From Amycolatopsis eburnea (lineage in GTDB: Bacteria > Actinomycetota > Actinomycetes > Mycobacteriales > Pseudonocardiaceae): a DNA stretch of 64,000 nt. The stretch spans positions 1-64,000 of the forward strand of contig NZ_RSEC01000008.1 in NCBI RefSeq assembly GCF_003937945.1, in the 5' to 3' direction. Positions within the stretch are counted from its first letter, which is position 1, and each line of letters begins with the position of its first letter. Below are positions 48,895 through 57,116 of this stretch, one piece after another. A program made the translations under genes and the position numbers. A model generated the notes under the pieces. The model was not told the origin of the DNA. It was given only the letters and a program-made list of their open reading frames with translations, and made no database searches.

Positions 48895-50292
48895 ATGGGG
48901 AGCAAATCGAAAGCGGCACTGCTGATGCTGCTGGCCGTGCTGGGGATCGCGGCCGGCGGCGGGACCGCGCACGCCGACGGCGCGCCGAGCGGCACCGACG
49001 TCCAGGTCGCGCAGACGCTCGGCGCGCGCGAACTCACCGTGATCATCCGCCGGGTCGACACGACGCCGTCGCCGCTGCGGGTCGACGTCGTGACGCACCA
49101 GGGCACCGCGCCCGGCACGCTGCACCTCGCCGTCGCGGCCGACGGGACCACCACCGCGCGCACGGACGTCGTCCTCGGGCCCGAACCCGGGGTGTACGCG
49201 GGAACCCTCCAGGTCGGCAAGCCGGGGCCGTGGGAGCTGTCGCTGAGCGACGGCACCGGCCCGGCCGCCACCATCCCGTTCCTCGTGCCGGCCCGCGTGG
49301 TGCCGCCGTGGGAGAAGGCGACCTACGGCGGGTTCGTCGCCGCGGGGGCGTTCCTGCTGCTCGCCCTGATCGTCGGCATTCGCGCGAAACGCACGGCCTA
49401 CGCGCTCGTCCCGGCGGGCGGCGTGGTCGCCGCGCTCGCCGTGGCCGTCACCGGCGCGCTGCTGTCGGCGGGCACTCCCCCGCCACCCGCGCCCGGCAGC
49501 GTGCTGGACCCGACGTTCGACAACGTCACCGACCCGTACGCCAACGCGCTGTCGTCCACAGTGGACTACTCACGGCCGCCGGTGAACCTCGCCGTGGCAG
49601 CCCTGCGCGAAGATCTGAAGCTACGGCTCACCGACGGCGCCACCGGCCGTCCGGTCGACGACCTGCTGGTGCACGACAACGCGCTCGTGCACCTGGTGCT
49701 CATCTCGCCGTCCGGGCGCATGAGCCACCTGCACCCGGTGCGCGTCGGCCCCGGCGACTACCGCGTCCGCGTCGCCGATCCGGAAGCGGGCACGTACGCC
49801 GTCGGGGCGGAACTCGCCCGGCGCGGCGGCGGCGTCCAGCTCGTCCGGTCCACTGTGGACCTGCAGGGCACCGCCGCGCCCGCGCCCGAACCGCCGGGTC
49901 CCGGGCCGCGCACGATCGACGGCACGCCGGTCGACCTCACCGTCACACCCGGCACGCCGACCACGATCACCGCGCACTTCGAGAGCCAGGACCTCCAGCC
50001 GTGGCTGGGCATGCTCGGCCACCTGATCATCACCGGGCCGTTCACCGGCCCCGCCGGGGAAGGCGCCGCGAAGGCACCGACGTGGGCGCACGTCCACGCG
50101 ATGATCCCGCCGGTCGCGGGCAGGCTCGACCGCCCCGACGAGACCGTCGCCGCGTACGGCCCGGACGTCAGCTTCACCTACACCTTCGCCGAGCCCGGCC
50201 GGTACCGGATCTGGCTGCAGGCCGAGCGCGGCTACCGCGTGCTGACCGTCCCGGCCGTGGTGGACGTCCCGACGACAGGAGCCGGCCGGTGA
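48895..50292 (+). CDS. exported membrane protein with duplicated His-motif beta domains
   Basis: A 465-residue protein. A signal peptide (to about THA-D near residue 24) precedes an Ig-like domain (about 30-135) and two hydrophobic helices (about 145-165 and 172-195). Two related extracytoplasmic domains follow: the first has NALVHLVLISPSGRMSHLHPV (split; His near 267 and 277-279), the second has LGMLGHLIITG and WAHVHAMIPP (about 375-405). This H...HxH pattern resembles FixH/YtkA/CopC-type copper-handling folds. Overlaps the next gene by GTGA. Function inferred only. Confidence 0.75.
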   Translation: MGSKSKAALLMLLAVLGIAAGGGTAHADGAPSGTDVQVAQTLGARELTVIIRRVDTTPSPLRVDVVTHQGTAPGTLHLAVAADGTTTARTDVVLGPEPGVYAGTLQVGKPGPWELSLSDGTGPAATIPFLVPARVVPPWEKATYGGFVAAGAFLLLALIVGIRAKRTAYALVPAGGVVAALAVAVTGALLSAGTPPPPAPGSVLDPTFDNVTDPYANALSSTVDYSRPPVNLAVAALREDLKLRLTDGATGRPVDDLLVHDNALVHLVLISPSGRMSHLHPVRVGPGDYRVRVADPEAGTYAVGAELARRGGGVQLVRSTVDLQGTAAPAPEPPGPGPRTIDGTPVDLTVTPGTPTTITAHFESQDLQPWLGMLGHLIITGPFTGPAGEGAAKAPTWAHVHAMIPPVAGRLDRPDETVAAYGPDVSFTYTFAEPGRYRIWLQAERGYRVLTVPAVVDVPTTGAGR

Positions 50293-50681
50293 AACGCCCG
50301 ACCACGCTGATCGCCGCCGTCGCCCTCGTCGCCGCGGCCCTGCTCACGTGGCTGCTCTGGCCGAGCGGCGGCGCGAAACCCACCACGCAGCAAGCGGTTT
50401 CGGGGCCCTACACCGTCCAGTTCTCCGCGGACCGGCCGCGCATCGGCGGCAACACGTTCGCCGTCGCGGTGACCGGGCCGGCGCCCGACGCCGTCACGAT
50501 CGCGCCGGTGATGGCGCAGATGGGGCACGCGCTCCCGCCGGTGCCCGCCGGGCCGGACGGGCCCGGCCGCTTCCGCGCCGCGGACGTCGGGCTGCCGATG
50601 GCCGGGCAGTGGGAGATCACCGTCTCGCTGCGGGGCCCGGGCGGGGCCGCCCAAGTCGTCTTTCCGTTGCTCGTCAACTAA
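50289..50681 (+). CDS. YtkA/FixH-like exported protein
   Basis: A 130-residue protein with an N-terminal signal anchor (TTLIAAVALVAAALLTWLLW) and one small beta domain. The motif MAQMGHALPPVPAGP and the late MAGQWEITVSLRG match the YtkA-like/FixH pattern, with a Met/His pair suited to copper. GTG 50289 overlaps the preceding stop (GTGA); the next gene follows 16 nt later behind AAGGAGGG. Confidence 0.78.
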   Translation: MKRPTTLIAAVALVAAALLTWLLWPSGGAKPTTQQAVSGPYTVQFSADRPRIGGNTFAVAVTGPAPDAVTIAPVMAQMGHALPPVPAGPDGPGRFRAADVGLPMAGQWEITVSLRGPGGAAQVVFPLLVN

Positions 50682-50697
50682 AGGAGGGTCGGGGGAA

Positions 50698-51840
50698 ATG
50701 GATCTCACCGCATCCGGCGCCCGCGTGGCGTCGGTCGCGAAACCGGCGCGGACGGGGCTGCTGCCCGCCAACGTCGTGCTCGGCGGGTCACTGCTGTCGC
50801 TGGTCGGGCTGACCTGGGACATCCAGTGGCACAGCGACGTCGGGCCGGACACGTTCTTCACGCTGCCGCACCTGTTCCTGTACGCGGGCAGCGCGGTCGT
50901 CGGCTTGGCGAGTCTCGCCGTCGTGCTGCTGACGACGGCGGCGCGCCGCGCGGGCCGCCCGGTCGACCCACGGATCGGCGGGCGCGTGGTCAACGTGTTC
51001 GGCCGGACGTTCGCCGCGCCGCTCGGCTACCTCGTCTCGGGGGTCGGCGCGGCCACGTTCCTGCTGTACGGCCTGTGGGACCAGTGGTGGCACGGGCTCT
51101 ACGGCTTCGACGCGGTCATCGACTCGCCGCCGCACATCGGGCTGCTGCTGTCGATCTCGGTGTCGCTGATCGGCACGACGGCGGTGTTCGCCGCGGCGCG
51201 GGAGCACCGCTGGGGCCGGCTCGGCACGCTGGGGTCGCTGACCGTGCTGCTGACGTTCGCGCCGGTGCTGGCGCTCGGGCTGCAGCAGGTGCCGGACGAC
51301 TACGCCGACGCCGTGTCGATCGGCCAGTCGATGATGGCGGTGCTGCTGGTCGCGGTCGGCGCGGGCTTCTTCCGCCGTCCCGGCGGGGCGGTGGGCACCG
51401 CGGCGATGGTCGCGGCCGTGCAGGCGGTCTTCTGGTGGTTCTCGCCGTGGGCGGCGCGGGCGTACGCCGAAATGGTCGGGCTGCCGATGCGCGACGCGAT
51501 CTCCGGGGTGCCGGAGATGCCGTCGCTGACGCCGATGGCCCTGCTGCCGGTGGCCGCGCTGATGGAGCTGGGCTACCTGGCCGCACGGCGCCGGGGGTGG
51601 CGCGCCGGCCGCGTTTCGGTGGTCGTCGGCGGGATCGCCGGGCTGCTGCTCGGGCTGAGCCTGCCGCTGCAGCGGGCCCTGCTCTACACCGGCGCGCACG
51701 TGCCGCCGGCCTGGTACCTGACGACGACGGCCGTCCTGGCCGGTCTGTTCGGGCTGCTCGGCGGGTTCGCCGGGTGGCGGTTCGGCGGGATGCTGTGCCT
51801 GCTGGCGCCCGCGAAGAAGGGGGAAACCGCTGATGCGTAA
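50698..51840 (+). CDS. polytopic membrane protein with conserved W/H motifs
   Basis: A 380-residue protein with about nine to ten hydrophobic helices. Polar residues stand out near the membrane faces: LTWDIQWHSDVG with LPHLFLYAG (about residues 38-65) and LWDQWWHGLYG with SPPHIGLLL (about 130-155). These Asp/Trp/His clusters could be a metal or heme site. I cannot place it in a named family. It has a strong ribosome site (AAGGAGGG) and overlaps the last cassette gene by 8 nt. Confidence 0.75.
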   Translation: MDLTASGARVASVAKPARTGLLPANVVLGGSLLSLVGLTWDIQWHSDVGPDTFFTLPHLFLYAGSAVVGLASLAVVLLTTAARRAGRPVDPRIGGRVVNVFGRTFAAPLGYLVSGVGAATFLLYGLWDQWWHGLYGFDAVIDSPPHIGLLLSISVSLIGTTAVFAAAREHRWGRLGTLGSLTVLLTFAPVLALGLQQVPDDYADAVSIGQSMMAVLLVAVGAGFFRRPGGAVGTAAMVAAVQAVFWWFSPWAARAYAEMVGLPMRDAISGVPEMPSLTPMALLPVAALMELGYLAARRRGWRAGRVSVVVGGIAGLLLGLSLPLQRALLYTGAHVPPAWYLTTTAVLAGLFGLLGGFAGWRFGGMLCLLAPAKKGETADA

Positions 51841-52378
51841 GGCACTCCTGGCCTTGGCAGCCGTCACCGGGCTGCTGTTCGCGACCGCGGCACCGGCGAA
51901 CGCCTACGAGCCGGTCGACATCGTGCACACCGAGCGGGTGCAGGCCGGGCCGTACGGGCTGACCGTCGGGTTCAGCACCTGGCCGCTGAAGGCCATGCAG
52001 TCGCTGGACTTCACGTTCATCCCCGACGGCGGGATCGAGGGGAAGTCCGGCACGCTCATGATGATCAACCCGGAGGGCGGCCAGAACCGGAAGCAGCCGC
52101 TGGTCCGGCACCCGCGCAAGCTCGAGGTCTGGGGCCTGGACGTCCGGTCGATGCCGCGCCCGGGCGCGTGGACGTTCCGCTTCACCGTCAACGGTCCCGC
52201 CGGGTCCGGCACCGGCGAGCTGCGCGCGCTGCCGGTGCTGGAACAGCCGGGCCCGCCGATGGGGCTGAGCTGGGCGATCAGCACGCTGCCGCTGATCGGG
52301 CTGGTGGTGCTGGTCGTCGTGGCCTGGCGGCGGACCCGGAGCCGGTTGCGGGGCGGGGAGCTTCCGGCAACCGGGTGA
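51833..52378 (+). CDS. secreted single-pass beta-domain protein
   Basis: A 181-residue protein with a cleavable signal peptide (ending near PANAYEP), a beta-rich domain (about 25-140) containing HTERVQAGPYGLTVGFSTWP and MPRPGAWTFRFTVNGP, and a C-terminal transmembrane helix (LPLIGLVVLVVVAW) followed by an Arg-rich tail. The layout parallels the beta domains of the first two cassette genes. It ends the cassette and is followed by a hairpin. Confidence 0.75.
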   Translation: MRKALLALAAVTGLLFATAAPANAYEPVDIVHTERVQAGPYGLTVGFSTWPLKAMQSLDFTFIPDGGIEGKSGTLMMINPEGGQNRKQPLVRHPRKLEVWGLDVRSMPRPGAWTFRFTVNGPAGSGTGELRALPVLEQPGPPMGLSWAISTLPLIGLVVLVVVAWRRTRSRLRGGELPATG

Positions 52379-52419
52379 GATTTCGCCCACATTCCGCGGC
52401 CACGCGTATCCGGACCGCC

Positions 52420-52464
52420 GCGAAGGCCTCCTTCACCGCAGAGGACGGGGAAGGGGGCCTTCGC
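52420..52464. terminator. bidirectional hairpin with GAAGGCCTCCTT core
   Basis: GCGAAGGCCTCCTTC (52420-52434) pairs with GAAGGGGGCCTTCGC (52450-52464) with one mismatch. It lies between the cassette (+) end and the DUF397 gene (-) end. The same GAAGGCCTCCTT core recurs in the terminator at 59568-59618. Confidence 0.7.
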
Positions 52465-52513
52465 CATTCGAGCACTCAGGCGGGTGATCATGATCACCCG
52501 GGCAGGGGAGGGA

Positions 52514-52768
52514 TCAGGCGGGCAGGTCGAACTGCCCGGCCTTGACGGCGACCAGGAACGCTTCCCACTCGGCGGTGTCGAAGACGAAAACGGGGCTGGC
52601 CGGGAGCTTGGTGTCCCGGACGCCGATCAGGCCCTCGCGGCCCAGGTTGACCTCGACGCAGCTGCCACCGTTGGGCTCGCTCGCGAAGGACTTCTCCCAC
52701 GCGGCCTCTTCGAACAGGGACACGGCCGTGTTCGGATCGTAATCCGCGAACGACGGATAATCCGCCAT
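52514..52768 (-). CDS. DUF397 domain protein
   Basis: An 84-residue protein of the DUF397 family, normally encoded beside Scr1-type HTH regulators in Streptomyces and Pseudonocardiaceae. Typical segments are AWEKSFASEPNGGSCVEVN, IGVRDTKLPASPVFVFDTAEWEAFL (split, residues about 22-75). Here the nearest Scr1-like HTH is 3.2 kb away (56017-56880). ATG 52768. The 288 bp upstream contain no convincing gene; an AT-rich run near 52900-52930 and the palindrome TGGCCTAGGCCA (52850) stand out. Confidence 0.9.
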   Translation of the reverse strand: MADYPSFADYDPNTAVSLFEEAAWEKSFASEPNGGSCVEVNLGREGLIGVRDTKLPASPVFVFDTAEWEAFLVAVKAGQFDLPA

Positions 52769-53056
52769 GGGTCGTACCTCCGAGGATCGATGGGGGGCGC
52801 GGCCGCGACCTGGGCCAAAGCGCCCGTTCCCGGCTACTCAGTGTCTCAATGGCCTAGGCCACAGGGCCAAGCGGGTGATCAACTAGCTTCGGCCTCGACA
52901 TGAAGATTATTCCAGGAGTAGGATTAATCGCATCGGCCGGGGCGTCGGCGTCGGTGAACGACTGCCTGCGCGCGGCGGGCGGTCCCCGAGCGACGCCGAA
53001 GCGGCCGAAACCGAGGAACACCAGCCACCGCAGGAACCTCATGGGGGAGGATCAGC

Positions 53057-53326
53057 GTGATCGTCGAGGACAGCGCGCCACCGGGCGTGACCGTCGTGGG
53101 CAGGCTCGCCAAGGGCACCGCCGGCGAAGCCCGCCGGGTGGTCCACGTCTTCGGCCTGGACGCCGCCGCGGCCGGCACCGAGCTGATCCGGACCAGGTGC
53201 GGGGAAGCGCTTCCCCGGCAAGACGTCGAATGGCTGGCCCCCGGGGCCGGCATGCCGTGTGAACCCTGTCTCGGACTGACCGGCGGCGAGCCCGCCCGGG
53301 CACCGCGACGAGAGCTGGGGGTGTAG
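53057..53326 (+). CDS. small Cys-containing protein of unknown function
   Basis: An 89-residue protein. GTG 53057 has GGGGGAGG 8 nt upstream. The C-terminal half has TRCGEALPRQDVEW and GMPCEPCLGLTG, a Cys-x(n)-CxxC arrangement that may hold zinc. Similar short proteins are scattered in Pseudonocardiaceae (recollection). It is followed after 3 nt by another small gene, so the two form a unit divergent from DUF397. Confidence 0.6.
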   Translation: MIVEDSAPPGVTVVGRLAKGTAGEARRVVHVFGLDAAAAGTELIRTRCGEALPRQDVEWLAPGAGMPCEPCLGLTGGEPARAPRRELGV

Positions 53327-53329
53327 ACG

Positions 53330-53584
53330 ATGGCCGTCCGAATGAACTCGCTCTTCCGCCGCGAAGACGAAGAGCACCGTGGCCGCCGCGGGATCGGCGA
53401 CGAGCTGCGCAACCGCTTCGGCTTCAGCCTGATCCAAGCACCGCTGCGCAAGACCACGACGTGGGCGACCGACCAGGACCTCCCGCTGCGGCGCTACTCC
53501 GACGGCGTCCGCACCACGCGGCCGCTGGAGACGTCGATCGACCTGACGCCGCTGCTGCGCGGCCGCATCGGCTCCCGCGCCTGA
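53330..53584 (+). CDS. small basic protein of unknown function
   Basis: An 84-residue, Arg-rich protein starting MAVRMNSLFRREDEEHRGRR and ending LLRGRIGSRA, with no recognised domain or membrane segment. The ATG lies 3 nt after the previous stop. A perfect hairpin terminator follows 18 nt after its stop, supporting a real two-gene transcript. Confidence 0.55.
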   Translation: MAVRMNSLFRREDEEHRGRRGIGDELRNRFGFSLIQAPLRKTTTWATDQDLPLRRYSDGVRTTRPLETSIDLTPLLRGRIGSRA

Positions 53585-53602
53585 CTGCCGCACCACCACG
53601 AA

Positions 53603-53635
53603 AGAGCCCCGGTTCCTCGATGGGACCGGGGCTCT
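53603..53635. terminator. bidirectional hairpin terminator
   Basis: AGAGCCCCGGT (53603-53613) pairs perfectly with ACCGGGGCTCT (53625-53635) around an 11-nt loop, between the small gene (+, ends 53584) and the methyltransferase (-, ends 53648). Confidence 0.8.
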
Positions 53636-53647
53636 CGCGCGTGCGGG

Positions 53648-54256
53648 CTACGGTTTCCGCAGCAGCAACCGGCCCTGGCGGAAGGGGCGCTCGTCCCCGG
53701 TGTGCTCGCGGTGCATCCGTCCCACCTCGGCCAGGCCCGCCGCGGCACCCAGCCGGGCCAGCTCGGCCACGGGCCACCGGTAGGCGAGCGTGACCTTGTG
53801 GTCGAACGTCGTCACCACGTCGCCGTCGGCCTCGAAGCAGCCGAGCAGCAGGACCCCGCCCGGCGCCAGCGTCCGGGCGAACTCGGCGAAGTAGCCCGGC
53901 AGCTCCGCCGGTGGCGTGTGGATCACCGAGTACCACGAGAGGATCCCGGCGAGCGAGCCGTCGGCGATGTCCAGCGCGGCCATCGATCCGACGGCGAAGC
54001 GCAGGTCCGGGTGCGCGGCGCGCGCCAGCTCGACCATCGCCGGGGACAGGTCGACGCCGGACGCGTCGAGCCCCAGCGAGCGCAGGTGCGCCGTGAGGTG
54101 GCCCGGCCCGCAGCCCAGGTCGGCGACCGGGCCGCGGCCGCGCGCGTAGTCGGCGAACGCCGTCCACGCCGCCCGGTCCAGCGGGTCGCCGTCCCAGACC
54201 GGGCCGACGAACTCCGCGTACTGGACGGCGACGGCGTCGTAGGGCGTGACCGTCAC
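53648..54256 (-). CDS. class I SAM-dependent methyltransferase
   Basis: A 202-residue methyltransferase: motif I VADLGCGPGHLTAHL (about residue 45), motif II ASGVDLSPAMVELAR, and FARTLAPGGVLLLGCF. Substrate unknown. GTG 54256 overlaps the stop of the DUF574-type gene (GTGA). It is the last of three tandem methyltransferase genes, all linked by 4-nt overlaps. Confidence 0.88.
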   Translation of the reverse strand: MTVTPYDAVAVQYAEFVGPVWDGDPLDRAAWTAFADYARGRGPVADLGCGPGHLTAHLRSLGLDASGVDLSPAMVELARAAHPDLRFAVGSMAALDIADGSLAGILSWYSVIHTPPAELPGYFAEFARTLAPGGVLLLGCFEADGDVVTTFDHKVTLAYRWPVAELARLGAAAGLAEVGRMHREHTGDERPFRQGRLLLRKP

Positions 54257-55101
54257 GGCTTGCGGCCGAGACCGCAGAGGTGGCCGACGAACGACGGGTC
54301 GTTCGCGAGCTTCTTGGTGGCCTTGGACTCCATCTCCTCCGGGTGCCACTCCGGCAGGTAGACGATGCCCGGCTCGACCAGCTCGAGGCCGTCGAAGAAC
54401 GACGTGAACTCCGCGCGCGACCGCAGGTGCAGCGGCGTGCTCGACCGGTTGTACTGCTTCATGATCGACTCGCGGCTTTCGGAGTCGGCCATGTCCCCGA
54501 GCCCCTCGCTCGTCAGGTGCGAGGACAGGAAGTACGAGCCGGACGGCAGCAGCGACAGGTACTTCCGGATGGTCTGGGCCACCGGCTCGTCCTCGCCGAG
54601 GAAGTACAGGACGCCCACGATGATCAGGCCGATCGGGCGGTTCGGGTCGAGGACGCCGGTGTCGAGCGCGCGCTTCCAGATGTCGGCCGGGTCGCGCAGG
54701 TCGCCCTGCAGCACCGCGTGCCGGTCCGCGACGCCTTCCTTCTCCAGCAGCACCTGCGAGTGGGCGACCGCGACCGGCTCGTTGTCGACGTACACGCAGC
54801 GCGCGTCCGGGTTGACCGCCGCCGCGACCTCGTGGACGTTGCCGACCGTCGGGACGCCGGAGCCGAGGTCGAGGAACTGGTCGATGCCGTTGCGCGCCAG
54901 GTACCGGACGCCGCGGCCGAGGAAGTCGCGGCCGGCGCGGGCGACGGTCTTGATCATCGGGAACGTCTTGACGGCCTGCTCGCCGAACTGCCGGTCGATG
55001 GCCCAGTTGGCGGTGCCGCCGAGGAACCAGTCGTAGATGCGGGCCGCGTTCGGCCGCTCGAGGTCGACGCCTTCGGGGGCCTCGGGATCCTGCGTCGTCA
55101 T
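54253..55101 (-). CDS. DUF574/Methyltransf_19-type SAM-dependent methyltransferase
   Basis: A 282-residue protein of the actinobacterial DUF574 family. The N-terminal signature is RIYDWFLGGTANWAIDRQFG (about residues 20-39), the SAM site FLDLGSGVPTVGNVHE and VYVDNEPVAVAHSQVLL. These proteins are abundant in Streptomyces and relatives but their substrates are unknown. The ATG overlaps its paralogue's stop; about half of residues are identical between the two by eye. Confidence 0.9.
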   Translation of the reverse strand: MTTQDPEAPEGVDLERPNAARIYDWFLGGTANWAIDRQFGEQAVKTFPMIKTVARAGRDFLGRGVRYLARNGIDQFLDLGSGVPTVGNVHEVAAAVNPDARCVYVDNEPVAVAHSQVLLEKEGVADRHAVLQGDLRDPADIWKRALDTGVLDPNRPIGLIIVGVLYFLGEDEPVAQTIRKYLSLLPSGSYFLSSHLTSEGLGDMADSESRESIMKQYNRSSTPLHLRSRAEFTSFFDGLELVEPGIVYLPEWHPEEMESKATKKLANDPSFVGHLCGLGRKP

Positions 55102-55958
55102 GCGAACCGTCCTTCACGCTTGCGGCCGACACCGCCGACCACGCTCGCGAGGGGGACCGTGGCGGCGCCGGGCTCGGGGCGCCACTCTCCCACAGGCACG
55201 ATCCCGGGCTCGACGACGTCGAAGTTACCGAAGAACGCCGCGATCTCGTCGAGCGACCGGGAAACCGCGGGCGAGCTCGACCGCTCGGACAGCTTCACCA
55301 GCCGCCGGATCTGCGCCAGCTCCTCCCCCACGACGCCGGACTCGGTCGCGTGCGAGAGCACGTACGCCGACCCGGGGGCCAGCAGCGTCCGGTAGTCGCG
55401 GATGGCTTCGCGGACGCCGGTGACGTCCGGCAGGAAGTGCAGCACGGCCACGCTCAGCAGGCACATCGGCCGGTCCGGGTCGAGCACACCGGTGGCCAGC
55501 GCGGCTTCCCACACCTCTTCGGCGTCGCGCAGGTCGGCGTACAGCACGGCGTGGCGGTCGGGGTCGCCGGTCTCCTCCAGCAGGATCCGCCCGTGCGCCA
55601 CGGCGACGGGCTCGTTGTCGACGTAGACGCACCGGCTGTCGTCGGCGTGGTCGTCGGCCACCTCGTGCACGTTGCCCGCCGTCGGGATGCCGGAGCCGAG
55701 GTCGAGGAACTGCGTGATGCCTTCGGCGAGGCAGTAGCGGACGGCGCGGCCGAGGAAGTCGCGGTTGCTCCGGGCGAGGGTCTTGGCGAGCGGGAACGCC
55801 TGCACCGCCTGCTCGCCGTACTGCCGGTCGATCGCCCAGTTCGCGGTGCCGCCGAGTGCCCAGTCGTAGATCCTCGCCACGTTCGGCCGGTCGAGGTCGA
55901 CGGCGTCGGGGAGGAAGTCGGGGTCCACGATGTTCACTTCCAGTGGATTCCAGCGCAA
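55098..55958 (-). CDS. DUF574/Methyltransf_19-type SAM-dependent methyltransferase (paralogue)
   Basis: A 286-residue paralogue of the downstream gene, with RIYDWALGGTANWAIDRQYG, FLDLGSGIPTAGNVHEV and VYVDNEPVAVAHGRILLEE. The longest start is a TTG at 55958; the GTG at 55937 (V8) would remove only seven residues and is equally plausible. The tandem pair arose by local duplication and heads the three-gene methyltransferase run (55958 to 53648). Confidence 0.9.
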   Translation of the reverse strand: MRWNPLEVNIVDPDFLPDAVDLDRPNVARIYDWALGGTANWAIDRQYGEQAVQAFPLAKTLARSNRDFLGRAVRYCLAEGITQFLDLGSGIPTAGNVHEVADDHADDSRCVYVDNEPVAVAHGRILLEETGDPDRHAVLYADLRDAEEVWEAALATGVLDPDRPMCLLSVAVLHFLPDVTGVREAIRDYRTLLAPGSAYVLSHATESGVVGEELAQIRRLVKLSERSSSPAVSRSLDEIAAFFGNFDVVEPGIVPVGEWRPEPGAATVPLASVVGGVGRKREGRFA

Positions 55959-56016
55959 CAGACCGACTCTACCGAAAGTTGTTCACGGGACGGGATAGCT
56001 GAGGCGTCCGTTCGCC

Positions 56017-56880
56017 CTATTGGATCTGCTGCATCTGCGCGCGGTAACCCTCCGCGAGCTCCTTGAGGAACTGCCGGGTCTCCTGCCGCTCCAGCGCGGC
56101 GCCGCGCAGCCGGTCCCACGAATCGACGAAGATGTTGAAGTCCTTGACGTCGTCGAGGTACAGACCACCGGCGGAGTGCTCGATGTAGACGAAGTCCCGG
56201 GTGCGGTCCGGGAAGCGCATGATCGTGAAGTCGTTGGGCACCGCGGCCAGCCGCGCGCCGAAGGGCAGCACGTGCACGTACACCCGCGGGTGCTTCTCCA
56301 GCGAGAGCAGGTGCTCGACCTGGTCGAGCATCACGGCGGGCGCGAACCCGCCGGGGGCCCGGCGCAGCGCGCCTTCGCTGATGATGAACCGGTAGTACGG
56401 CGGCTGCTGCTGTTCGAACACGGCCTTGCGGTCGAGGCGGTTGCGCACCAGCGACGTCACGTCGGTGGCGCCCGCCTCGGTGAACTGCTTGAGCATGTAG
56501 TGCTCGGACTGCAGCGGACCGGGGATGCGCTCACCGTGCCAGGTGAGGATCTCCGCGGCCGCGGGTTCCAGGTCGGTGAAGGTGCGGAACCAGTGCGGCA
56601 CCACCGAGCGGTAGCCGGACCAGTGGCCGCGCTGCCCGGCGGCGGCCCGCGCCAGGTTCATCAGCGTGTCGGCTTCTTCACCGTTGATCCCGAACGCGTT
56701 CAGCATGGATCGCACATCCCCGAGCTTCACCCCGACGGCACCGGACTCGATCTTGTTGACCTTGCCCTGGGTGCAGCCGAGGACCTCGGCGACCTGCTGC
56801 TGTGTCATCCGCGCCGCGGTGCGGGCATGCCGGAGCTCGTTCCCGAGCTGCTTCCGGCGCGAGGTGACGGTGCTGGCCAT
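56017..56880 (-). CDS. Scr1-type HTH regulator with DUF5753 domain
   Basis: A 287-residue regulator: XRE HTH near residues 12-60 (ARMTQQQVAEVLGCTQGKVN then KIESGAVGVKL) and a DUF5753 C-terminal domain with EILTWHGERIPGPLQSEHYM and YYRFIISEGALRR. Such proteins usually pair with DUF397 partners; the only DUF397 here is at 52514-52768, with the methyltransferases between. ATG 56880 was preferred because the upstream extension is Arg-rich and antisense to nothing conserved. Confidence 0.9.
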   Translation of the reverse strand: MASTVTSRRKQLGNELRHARTAARMTQQQVAEVLGCTQGKVNKIESGAVGVKLGDVRSMLNAFGINGEEADTLMNLARAAAGQRGHWSGYRSVVPHWFRTFTDLEPAAAEILTWHGERIPGPLQSEHYMLKQFTEAGATDVTSLVRNRLDRKAVFEQQQPPYYRFIISEGALRRAPGGFAPAVMLDQVEHLLSLEKHPRVYVHVLPFGARLAAVPNDFTIMRFPDRTRDFVYIEHSAGGLYLDDVKDFNIFVDSWDRLRGAALERQETRQFLKELAEGYRAQMQQIQ

Positions 56881-57116
56881 CGCCCTGCTCTCCCGGACCA
56901 CTACCAAGCGACGGCGGCCTCCCGGTCGCCGTCGCGCGCGAACTATCGAACCCACCCAGGTTAGTGCTTCACCTTGCGGATCTCGATGATGACATCGCGC
57001 AGCGTTCCAGGAAACGTCGCGGAATGCCAGTCACTCGGGGGTTCACTCGCCTGGACCAGCGGATTCGTGACCTTTGCGCCAACCGGCGGGCAGCGGACTG
57101 CGGCATAGTGGGCGCC

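Noticed and set aside
52900..53262. Plus-strand frame starting with ATGAAGATTATTCC in an AT-rich run
   Set aside because: Its second half is a shifted reading of the small gene at 53057 and has no protein-like character. The AT-rich start may be promoter DNA instead.
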